From Candidatus Colimonas fimequi (lineage in GTDB: Bacteria > Bacillota > Clostridia > Peptostreptococcales > Anaerovoracaceae), in the NCBI GenBank assembly GCA_018065295.1, contig JAGHTQ010000155.1, forward strand, positions 1 to 6,604: a stretch of 6,604 bases of DNA, written 5' to 3'. Shown here one piece after another: positions 1 through 6,347 of this stretch. The first letter of the stretch is position 1. Every line of letters begins with the position of its first letter. The notes beneath the pieces were generated by a model. The model saw only the letters and a program-made list of their open reading frames with translations, had not been told where the DNA came from and made no database searches. Position numbers and translations under genes: made by a program.

Positions 1-791
1 CTGTTAGGATTGATGCCGAAATGGTCACAAACCTTGACTGTTTCCGGCTCAATAGGAATAAGATCTGCGTTAATTTCGGCGCCCAAATCTGCTATCTGGC
101 ACATCTCCCATATAGCTCCGAACACGCCGCCTTCAGTAATGTCGTGCATGCCGTGAGTACCAATATTTCCTGCAGCAACGCCTTCTTTGACAACGCTTAC
201 CTGATCGAGAAAGTCCTTGGTATTACTCAGTTCTTCGGCAGTCAGCACCCCCGCAAGTTCCTCCTCGAAATCACATGCGATGATGCCTGAACCTTCAAGG
301 CCAACCGCCTTGGTAATCAGTACGCTGTCCCCTGCCACCATATCATTACCGCTCTGAGAATTGTCCGCAGGACTCTTGCCAATTGCAGTTGATACGATTA
401 CCGGCTGGTTAACAGCTGGTGTAATTTCAGTGTGTCCACCGATGATTTCTACGCCAACTTCAGCCGCAGTTGAAGCCGCTTGCTCCATAATTGTAGCAAC
501 ATCCTTTTCGGTTGTTCCTACAGGAAGCATTACAGCAAGCATGATGCCCAGAGGCTGCACACCATTAGATGCAATGTCATTACAAGTGATGTGAATTGCC
601 AGTCTGCCGATATCACTTACAGCTGAAGTGATCGGATCAGTTGACATGACGCAGTCCCAATCGCCGAAGCCGATTACTGCGCAGTCTTCTCCAATACCAG
701 GGCGAACCTTAACGTCATCACTCTTATATTTTATCTGATTGAAGATAAGCGACTTAAGAAGATCGCTATCCAGTTTGCCAATGTTTAACAT
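1..791 (-). CDS. AIR synthase / HypE-like family protein, N-terminal 263 residues (runs off the left edge)
   Basis: The frame is open from ATG at 791-789 to the window edge with no stop, giving 263 residues; relatives are about 330 long, so the C-terminal fifth is missing. It belongs to the PurM/ThiL/HypE/SelD fold superfamily of ATP-dependent enzymes. Visible hallmarks are GEDCAVI at residues 34-40 and STDP at 50-53 (acidic metal/ATP-binding segments), NDIASNG at 71-77, the glycine-rich IGGHTE at 117-122, and the start of the C-terminal PurM_C domain at about 153-170 (GDSVLITK), followed by HDITEGGVFGA at 216-226. The overall pattern is closest to HypE-like 'AIR synthase related' proteins rather than true PurM. 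A true HypE ends in a Pro-Arg-Ile-Cys-like tail that carries the cyanide-precursor group, and that end is outside the window, so substrate and pathway cannot be assigned. The start follows the ligA stop by 2 bases, and an AGAGGG RBS lies inside the last ligA codons (803-798, 6-base spacing), so it is translated from the same operon. Confidence 0.85.
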   Translation of the reverse strand, partial: MLNIGKLDSDLLKSLIFNQIKYKSDDVKVRPGIGEDCAVIGFGDWDCVMSTDPITSAVSDIGRLAIHITCNDIASNGVQPLGIMLAVMLPVGTTEKDVATIMEQAASTAAEVGVEIIGGHTEITPAVNQPVIVSTAIGKSPADNSQSGNDMVAGDSVLITKAVGLEGSGIIACDFEEELAGVLTAEELSNTKDFLDQVSVVKEGVAAGNIGTHGMHDITEGGVFGAIWEMCQIADLGAEINADLIPIEPETVKVCDHFGINPN

Positions 792-793
792 AT

Positions 794-2746
794 CTATCCC
801 TCTAACATAGCCAGGAAGTCATCCTCTGTAATGATTGGAATTCCAAGTTCCTTAGCCTTCTTATTCTTGCCTGAAGTTGATGTAATATCATTGTTGATAA
901 GATAATCAGTCTTAGAAGTTACGCTGCCAGTAGTCTTACCGCCAGCTGCAACAATCGCTTCCTTAACCTGATCTCTGTTGTCAAAATGATGTACCTTACC
1001 TGTAATTACGAAAGTAAGTCCATCAAGACTTCCGCCCTCTGAAGTCTCGAAACTCTCGTCGAGAGTGAGGACTTCTTCAAGAGCATCCACCATCGCTGCA
1101 TTCTTAGCATTCGCGAAAAATTCCACATATCCATTAGCCAGAACATCGCCAACACCGTCAATTAAAGTCAGCTCTTCTGCCGTAAGATTTCTCATCTTCG
1201 CCCACTTATTCTCACAAGCCTGGGCAATAACTCTAGCGTTAGCGGTGCCAATTCCCGGAACCCCAAGGCTATTAAGAAGTCTGTCAGGTGTAGTGTTTGA
1301 GGCAGCCTTAGCAGATGCCAAGAGGTTCTCGTATGATTTGCGGCCGAAGCCTTCCATTGCAACGATTTTCTCTTCATATCTATCCAGCTTAAAGAGATCT
1401 GCTGGCTCCGCAACCATGCCTTCATCCACCAGTTTCTCCAGTGTTGCCTCTGATAAACCGTCGATATTCATTGTATTTCTTCCAACGAAGTGGCTAAATG
1501 ACTTAATTTTCTTAGCAGGACACTCAACATTTGGACAATGCAGTGTCTCAACGCCATTATCATTCTTAAGCTGAGTAGCCGCACCGCATACAGGACAAAC
1601 CTGGGGAATAGGCACATTGCCGCTTCCTGTCATGTTCTCCGCAATCTGCGGAATAATCATGTTTGCCTTATAAACAGTTATTGTATCGCCAATGCCAAGT
1701 TTCAGATTCTTAACGATACTTACATTATGAACCGATGCTCTGCTGACAGATGTTCCTTCAAGATCAACCGCATCAAAAATAGCGATAGGATTAATGAGTC
1801 CAGTTCTTGACGGGCTCCAAAGGATCTCACGAAGTGTAGTCTCCTTAAGTTCGTCGCGCCACTTGAAGGCCATGGAATCCCTAGGGAACTTAGCAGTTCT
1901 GCCAAGGGAGCGGCCGTATTCGATATCGTCATAGATGAGAACCAGGCCGTCGGATGGGAGCACGTAATCTGCCACCTTGACGGAATAATTACCTATTTCG
2001 TCGATGATGGTGGACGCGTCAACCTTTGCAAAATCTACGGTCTCGAAGCCCAGCTCAGCCAGCTTCTCAAGCTGCTCGTGTCTGAACTTAACGTCGTCAA
2101 TACCGCTAGCAACAGAGAACGCGTAGAAGCGCACGTGTCTGCTTGCAGTAATCTCGTTGTTCAGCTGGCGCACAGTACCCGCGCAAAGGTTTCTCGGATT
2201 CTTATACTTAGCATCGGCATCGCCGATAGTTTCATTTATCTTCTCGAAGTCCTCGTATGTGATAACCGCTTCACCGCGGACAACGAGAGTGTCCTTCTTA
2301 GGAATAGTCAGTGGAATATTGTCGAAGACCTTAGCGTTATTTGTAATTACTTCGCCAGTGACTCCGTCGCCTCTAGTTACCGCCTTAGTCAGCTTGCCCT
2401 CCTCGTATGTGAGGACGATTGTCAGGCCATCCAGCTTCCACGAAAGAAGGCCTTCCTTGTCCCCAAGCCAGCTTCTCAGAGCCTCAGGATCCTTAGTCTT
2501 ATCAAGGGAAAGCATCGGTAACGGATGCTTCTCCTTAGGCAGATTGCTGATAACCTGATAGCCAACGTTAACAGTCGGGCTTCCTGCCAGAACGATGCCG
2601 CTCTCTTCTTCCCACTTAAGGAGCTCATCGTAGAGCTTATCGTATTCCTGGTTTGAAATTATTTCGTTACTCTCCTGGTAGTAGACTCTGGCCGCCTTGT
2701 TGAGAAAAGCGACTCTCTCCTCCATGAGTTTTCTTATATCTTCCAT
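794..2746 (-). CDS. ligA: NAD-dependent DNA ligase LigA, divergent Clostridia-type variant
   Basis: It seals nicks in DNA, using NAD+ to adenylate itself and then the 5' phosphate; it acts in replication and repair in the cytoplasm. At 650 residues it is near the usual 650-700. Domains in order: Ia at about 1-70, the adenylation domain at about 70-310 with nucleophile K104 in WKLDG (103-107), TRGDG at 124-128, VRGE at 156-159, NPRN at 183-186, SDGLVL at 265-270 and AFKW at 293-296; the OB fold at about 310-380; a Cys4 zinc finger (C384, C387, C404, C409); helix-hairpin-helix repeats at about 425-545; and a BRCT domain at about 573-650. The ligase is complete. Compared with E. coli LigA it carries Tyr for His23, Asn for Asp32, Ser for Glu113 and Ile for Lys290 (alignment by eye). 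Similar substitutions occur, from memory, in other clostridial ligases annotated as LigA. ATG at 2746 is supported by an AGAGGA-type RBS 7 bases upstream. It starts 14 bases after the pcrA stop. Confidence 0.97.
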   Translation of the reverse strand: MEDIRKLMEERVAFLNKAARVYYQESNEIISNQEYDKLYDELLKWEEESGIVLAGSPTVNVGYQVISNLPKEKHPLPMLSLDKTKDPEALRSWLGDKEGLLSWKLDGLTIVLTYEEGKLTKAVTRGDGVTGEVITNNAKVFDNIPLTIPKKDTLVVRGEAVITYEDFEKINETIGDADAKYKNPRNLCAGTVRQLNNEITASRHVRFYAFSVASGIDDVKFRHEQLEKLAELGFETVDFAKVDASTIIDEIGNYSVKVADYVLPSDGLVLIYDDIEYGRSLGRTAKFPRDSMAFKWRDELKETTLREILWSPSRTGLINPIAIFDAVDLEGTSVSRASVHNVSIVKNLKLGIGDTITVYKANMIIPQIAENMTGSGNVPIPQVCPVCGAATQLKNDNGVETLHCPNVECPAKKIKSFSHFVGRNTMNIDGLSEATLEKLVDEGMVAEPADLFKLDRYEEKIVAMEGFGRKSYENLLASAKAASNTTPDRLLNSLGVPGIGTANARVIAQACENKWAKMRNLTAEELTLIDGVGDVLANGYVEFFANAKNAAMVDALEEVLTLDESFETSEGGSLDGLTFVITGKVHHFDNRDQVKEAIVAAGGKTTGSVTSKTDYLINNDITSTSGKNKKAKELGIPIITEDDFLAMLEG

Positions 2747-2760
2747 TTATCTTCCTCTAG

Positions 2761-4980
2761 TTAAAATGGTATATCTTCTATCTTGGCGAGTGGTGCCAGG
2801 CCCGGCGCCAGCTTCTTCCTGTCGCCATTAAAATCTACTGTAACCACTCTGTCTGTGGCCTCAAGAACAAGGCCTTCGCCAAACTTAGGGTGTCTTACCC
2901 TGTCGCCTGCGCTGAAGGCACCTGCCATAGCAGCCACCTTCTTCTTGGTAGCCTGCTGGGCATAAGCCAGGGCATTAAATGGCTTAGGCGCTGGGCTAGG
3001 TGAAGCCGCTCCATCTCTGAAAACAGCTCTATTTCTCTCACGAGATCTATCGTATATGCCGTCGCCTTCGATCAGCTTGCGGTCAATTTCGCGCATGAAC
3101 TGAGATTCTCTAGTGAAGTCAGTCTTACCGTACATAGTACGTGTTTCTGCGCTTGTCATCCACAGACGCTCCTTGGCTCTTGTAATGCCAACGTAGCAAA
3201 GTCTACGTTCCTCCTCTATGCCGTCTGGAGTATCAAGAGATCGCCATCCTGGGAAAAGGCCATCTTCCATTCCCGGCAGGAACACGAATGGGAACTCAAG
3301 GCCCTTAGCACTGTGCATTGTCATAAGAACTACCGCGTCCTCGTCAGGGTTGTGATTATCAACCTCCGCGAGCAAAGCCACGTTCTCCAGGAACTCTGCC
3401 AGTGTAATGTTCGGGTTCTCGTTCTCGTAATCGTATATTACCGATTTAAACTCCATCAGGTTCTCAAGACGGGACTCCGCTTCAATAGTGTTCTGGTCTT
3501 CCAGAGCCTTCATGTATCCAGATCTAACAAGCAAAGCATCATATATATCAGATACTCTCATATTCTCCTTCTGGCTGCCCAGGCCATCTAAGAGATTTAC
3601 GAAATCTGTAATCGCAGTAGCAACCTTGTTGGAGAAAGATGCCACCACTTCTCTATCCATGAGTGTGTCAAATAGGCTCTCGTTTCTAACCATGGCCAGA
3701 GCGGACAGTTTCTCCATTGTCTTGCCGCCGATGCCGCGCTTAGGCTCGTTTATTATTCTATTAACAGCCAGATTGTCGGATCTGTTCTGGACGAGTCTCA
3801 TGTAGCAGAGAATATCTTTGATTTCTTTGCGATCGTAGTATCTCAGGCCGCCAAGAACTCTATAAGGAATTGCCATTCGCGAAAGCTGCTCTTCAAAAGT
3901 TCTTGACTGGGCATTAGTTCTATAAAGAATAGCGAAGTCGCTGTACTTCCTTCCAGGGCCCTTAAGCCTCATAATCTCGGTGCCGATGAAGTACGCTTCT
4001 TCCTTCTCATCATCAGCTCTCTTATATCTGATAAGATGGCCCGCTTCCTGTGTTGTCCACAGTTTCTTAGCCTTACGGCTGCGGTTATGCTCAATAACTG
4101 AGTGAGCTGCGTCCAGAATGTTAGCTGTAGATCTGTAGTTCTGTTCCAGCTTAACCACCTTAGTGTTAGGGAAGTCCTTCTCGAACTCCAGAATATTTCT
4201 AATATCAGCACCACGCCACTGGTAGATACACTGGTCATCATCACCAACAACGCAGATATTGTTATGTTCACATGCCAGGAATCTAACGAACTCGTACTGG
4301 AGCATATTAGTGTCCTGATACTCATCTACCATAACGTAGTGGAATCTGTTCTGGTACTTAAGGAGCACGCTCTCGTCAGCTTCAAAAAGTCTTACCGCGT
4401 TAAGAAGCAGATCGTCGAAGTCCATGGCATTGTTCTTCATGAGTGCATCCTGATACTTAGTGTACACTTCATAAATCTTGTCGTTCTTGAAATCGCTGCC
4501 ATATTCTCTAATGAAACCCTTAGGTGTCAGTTTCTTCTCCTTGCACTTACTGATAACGCCCAGGAACATGTTCACAGGGAACTTCTTGGTGTCAAGATTA
4601 AGCTCCTTGAGAATGCTCTTAATGAGAGTCTTCTGGTCAGTAGGATCATATACTGTGAAGTCTGTACTATAGCCCAGAACGTCCGCGTGACTTCTGAGTA
4701 TTCTAAGGCAGGCAGAATGGAATGTGAGAATCCACATGCTAAGACCTGTACCTACCAGGTCTTCAACTCTCTCACGCATTTCCTTAGCAGCCTTGTTAGT
4801 GAAAGTCACAGCCAGAATGTTATATGGGCTGATCATCTCTTCTTCTATCATATAAGCGATGCGGTGTGTCATTGTGCTTGTCTTGCCACTTCCTGCTCCC
4901 GCCAGGATAAGCAGAGGACCGTCAATGTACATAGCCGCTTCACGCTGTTTGTCATTTAAGTTCTCTAATAACTTGCTCAT
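2761..4980 (-). CDS. pcrA: ATP-dependent 3'-5' DNA helicase PcrA (UvrD/Rep family, superfamily 1A)
   Basis: It is a DNA translocase/helicase that unwinds duplexes, removes RecA and other proteins from DNA and helps resolve transcription-replication conflicts; it is normally essential in Gram-positives. All SF1A motifs are present: Q-motif LNDKQR (8-13), Walker A AGAGSGKT (27-34), Ia TFTNKAAKEM (59-68), II VDEYQDTN (218-225), III VGDDDQCIYQWRGAD (245-259), IV LEQNYRST (278-285), V TMHSAKGLEF (554-563) and VI RLCYVGITRAKE (593-604). A low-complexity linker (about 640-685) leads to a C-terminal Tudor-like segment (about 689-735, GDRVRHPKFGEG at 692-703), which in PcrA/UvrD contacts RNA polymerase. 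Its 739 residues match PcrA (about 720-740). PcrA is preferred over UvrD because of the Gram-positive-like context and the ligA neighbour. ATG at 4980 has an AAGGAG RBS 4 bases upstream. It lies 12 bases after the protease gene and 14 before ligA. An oddity is Cys251 in motif III, where Ser is usual. Confidence 0.97.
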   Translation of the reverse strand: MSKLLENLNDKQREAAMYIDGPLLILAGAGSGKTSTMTHRIAYMIEEEMISPYNILAVTFTNKAAKEMRERVEDLVGTGLSMWILTFHSACLRILRSHADVLGYSTDFTVYDPTDQKTLIKSILKELNLDTKKFPVNMFLGVISKCKEKKLTPKGFIREYGSDFKNDKIYEVYTKYQDALMKNNAMDFDDLLLNAVRLFEADESVLLKYQNRFHYVMVDEYQDTNMLQYEFVRFLACEHNNICVVGDDDQCIYQWRGADIRNILEFEKDFPNTKVVKLEQNYRSTANILDAAHSVIEHNRSRKAKKLWTTQEAGHLIRYKRADDEKEEAYFIGTEIMRLKGPGRKYSDFAILYRTNAQSRTFEEQLSRMAIPYRVLGGLRYYDRKEIKDILCYMRLVQNRSDNLAVNRIINEPKRGIGGKTMEKLSALAMVRNESLFDTLMDREVVASFSNKVATAITDFVNLLDGLGSQKENMRVSDIYDALLVRSGYMKALEDQNTIEAESRLENLMEFKSVIYDYENENPNITLAEFLENVALLAEVDNHNPDEDAVVLMTMHSAKGLEFPFVFLPGMEDGLFPGWRSLDTPDGIEEERRLCYVGITRAKERLWMTSAETRTMYGKTDFTRESQFMREIDRKLIEGDGIYDRSRERNRAVFRDGAASPSPAPKPFNALAYAQQATKKKVAAMAGAFSAGDRVRHPKFGEGLVLEATDRVVTVDFNGDRKKLAPGLAPLAKIEDIPF

Positions 4981-4992
4981 TATTCTCCTTCT

Positions 4993-5715
4993 CTAGAAGA
5001 TAATCAGATTCTGAAGCAGGTTGAAGCAGAAGCTAACTGCTGGTGACAGAATCATATCTGTAATATCGAATAAAATGAGTGCCAGCAGAATAAGGTTGCC
5101 GTACTTATAAATATTCCAATAAAGTTCTGTAGTCTTCAGATTAAAGAGCTCTCCTACGATTGAGAAACCATCAAGTGGTGGACATGGAATAAGGTTGAAG
5201 ATCATGAGCACCAGATTGATGAAGATAACATTGATAATCATCTGCCATACGATATTGCCCATGCCAACGCTGAGAATATTAGGACCAGCTGCCATGTATA
5301 TACCCTTAGCGATGAATGCGAAGATAATTGCAATGAGAAGATTCATTGCAACGCCCGCTACCGAAACGAGGAGTTCATCTCTTCTTCTATTCTTGAAATT
5401 CCAAGGATTAATCTCTACAGGCTGTCCCCATCCGAAACCGCACAGAAGCAGTGCTGCGAAACCAAGCCAGTCAATGTGCGCAACCGGATTGATAGTTACT
5501 CTTCCCTGCATCTTAGGTGTAGGGTCTCCCAGCTTAAATGCAACTATAGCATGCGCATATTCGTGGAATGCCAGGCCGATAATGATGCCAGGCAGCATAA
5601 GCAGCTTGAACATAAGCCACTGAGTTGGTGATGAATATGCTCCCGCTCTAAATGAGTTATAAACAAGCAGCACGATAAATACTGCAAGCATTGGGTTTAT
5701 CTGTCTGTTTCTCAA
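4993..5715 (-). CDS. Site-2 protease family zinc metalloprotease (peptidase M50), membrane protein
   Basis: It is a predicted integral-membrane metalloprotease that cleaves substrates within or next to the membrane; its substrate is unknown. The zinc site is visible: HEYAH at residues 51-55 (ligands H51 and H55, catalytic E52) and a distal PPLDG at 179-183 supplying D182 as third ligand. The conserved GRVTINPVAHIDWLG stretch (71-85) is typical of the short bacterial M50 group lacking PDZ domains. Hydrophobic segments lie at about 9-20, 36-58, 84-98, 117-138, 155-177 and 206-227, so about six membrane passes. Its 240 residues are usual for the group, somewhat longer than the shortest members because of the N-terminal segment. 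The start is a TTG (5715-5713): an in-frame TAA at 5736-5734 prevents a distant upstream start, no in-frame ATG occurs until residue 9, and GGAGGA sits 7 bases before TTG. It is the first gene after the terminator and is followed by pcrA after 12 bases. A housekeeping regulatory role is only inference. Confidence 0.92.
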   Translation of the reverse strand: MRNRQINPMLAVFIVLLVYNSFRAGAYSSPTQWLMFKLLMLPGIIIGLAFHEYAHAIVAFKLGDPTPKMQGRVTINPVAHIDWLGFAALLLCGFGWGQPVEINPWNFKNRRRDELLVSVAGVAMNLLIAIIFAFIAKGIYMAAGPNILSVGMGNIVWQMIINVIFINLVLMIFNLIPCPPLDGFSIVGELFNLKTTELYWNIYKYGNLILLALILFDITDMILSPAVSFCFNLLQNLIIF

Positions 5716-5722
5716 AATTCTA

Positions 5723-5728
5723 TCCTCC
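5723..5728 (-). promoter_or_regulatory. Strong Shine-Dalgarno site fixing the TTG start of the M50 protease gene
   Basis: The minus strand reads GGAGGA, then 7 bases (TAGAATT), then TTG. This is the best anti-16S match in the window and lies at an ideal distance only from that TTG. The next ATG in frame is codon 9, about 31 bases from the site, which is too far. An ATT one codon upstream of TTG is the only other conceivable start. Confidence 0.8.
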
Positions 5729-5782
5729 GTATATTAGTTACTAGCCCCCAGGCAGTAAATATTATGCTAAAACTCCATGATA

Positions 5783-5791
5783 AGTATAGCA
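5783..5791 (-). promoter_or_regulatory. Possible extended -10 promoter for the protease-pcrA-ligA operon
   Basis: The minus strand reads TGCTATACT: a TG one base before TATACT (five of six matches to TATAAT), the form of an extended -10 element. No convincing -35 lies 16-18 bases upstream, where the terminator hairpin sits; the best hexamer matches TTGACA at about three positions. If used, transcription would start near 5776 and leave a leader of roughly 60 bases before the TTG. The position right after the terminator and before the first operon gene makes it reasonable, but it rests on one short motif. Confidence 0.4.
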
Positions 5792-5792
5792 T

Positions 5793-5821
5793 AAAAAAAG
5801 CGGATGCATATGCATCCGCTT
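5793..5821 (-). terminator. Intrinsic terminator downstream of the cyclophilin gene
   Basis: Positions 5798-5821 form a perfect 24-bp palindrome (arms AAGCGGATGCAT and ATGCATCCGCTT). On the minus strand the hairpin, about 8 to 10 bp of stem with a GC-rich base GCGGATGC/GCATCCGC and a small ATAT loop, is followed directly by seven Ts (5799-5793). This is a textbook Rho-independent terminator 22 bases past the ppi stop codon, oriented to end the proS-ppi transcript. On the plus strand only two Ts follow the hairpin, so it is not convincingly bidirectional. Confidence 0.93.
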
Positions 5822-5843
5822 CTAATTTCACAAGAAAAACAAA

Positions 5844-6326
5844 CTATTCTTCAACTACTGTTACGCTCTTCATAACCTGTGGGTCATTTGGCTTATCCAT
5901 GTGGTTTCTTGGCTGGTTAGCGATAGCATCAACAACTTCAAGACCTTCTGTGATTCTGCCGAATGCTGCGTAGTCGCCATCAAGGTATGGATAGTCAGCG
6001 TGCATGATGAAGAACTGTGAACCAGCTGAGTTAGGGTTCATAGCTCTAGCCATTGACATAACGCCTCTCTCGTGCTTCAGGTCGTTTCTGAAACCGTTCT
6101 TACCGAATTCGCCTTCGATAGTCCAGCCAGGACCACCTGTTCCGTTGCCCTTAGGGCATCCACCCTGAATCATGAAACCAGGAATAACTCTGTGGAAAAT
6201 AAGGCCATTGTAGAATCCATCGTTTGCCAGCTTCATGAAGTTTTCTACTGTCTTAGGTGCGATTTCAGGATAAAGTTCACCCTTCATTACATCGCCGTTT
6301 GCCATTTCGATTGTTACTTTTACCAT
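5844..6326 (-). CDS. Cyclophilin-type peptidyl-prolyl cis-trans isomerase, cytoplasmic
   Basis: It speeds cis-trans isomerisation of Xaa-Pro bonds during protein folding. Its 160 residues form a single cyclophilin domain without signal peptide or extra domain, so it is cytoplasmic. The active-site signature FHRVIPGFMIQGG spans 44-56; R46, F51 and Q54 correspond to human CypA R55, F60 and Q63. SQFF at 103-106 supplies Q104 and F106 (CypA Q111 and F113). The CypA Trp121 position is Tyr114 in PYLDG (113-117), and the His126 position is Tyr119, as in many bacterial enzymes; this predicts weak cyclosporin A binding. ATG at 6326 has AAGGAG at 6338-6333, 6 bases upstream. It lies 21 bases after proS and is followed by a strong terminator, so it is the last gene of that transcript. 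It would be called ppiB-like, but I leave the symbol blank because several cyclophilins often coexist. Confidence 0.96.
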   Translation of the reverse strand: MVKVTIEMANGDVMKGELYPEIAPKTVENFMKLANDGFYNGLIFHRVIPGFMIQGGCPKGNGTGGPGWTIEGEFGKNGFRNDLKHERGVMSMARAMNPNSAGSQFFIMHADYPYLDGDYAAFGRITEGLEVVDAIANQPRNHMDKPNDPQVMKSVTVVEE

Positions 6327-6347
6327 GATATTCTCCTTAATTAGATA

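Noticed and set aside
21..594. Two short plus-strand open frames opposite the AIR-synthase-like gene
   Set aside because: The minus-strand frame carries clear family motifs throughout; these are shadows.
1052..1066. 7-bp inverted repeat around a single T (ACTCTCG-T-CGAGAGT) inside ligA
   Set aside because: It lies in the linker before the BRCT domain, is short, has no T-tract, and is within what chance gives over several kilobases.
1065..2558. Several plus-strand open frames of 90-169 codons opposite ligA
   Set aside because: They overlap each other and conserved ligA domains, with no homology I recognise; they are coding-strand shadows.
4741..4763. Perfect 8-bp inverted repeat (AAGACCTG / CAGGTCTT) with a 7-base loop inside pcrA
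   Set aside because: It encodes conserved pcrA sequence around residues 73-80, has no T-tract, and arises from Asp-Leu and Gly-Leu codons; no support for a regulatory role.
4102..4959. Long plus-strand open frame of 285 codons inside pcrA
   Set aside because: It is antisense to a fully conserved helicase domain, has no RBS context or recognisable protein features, and its amino acid make-up looks like a reverse-frame shadow of pcrA codons.
5737..5767. Other promoter-like hexamers (CATAAT, TAATAT) and the TAGTTACTA near-palindrome upstream of the protease gene
   Set aside because: They lack matched -35 elements or are too short to separate from chance in AT-rich sequence.
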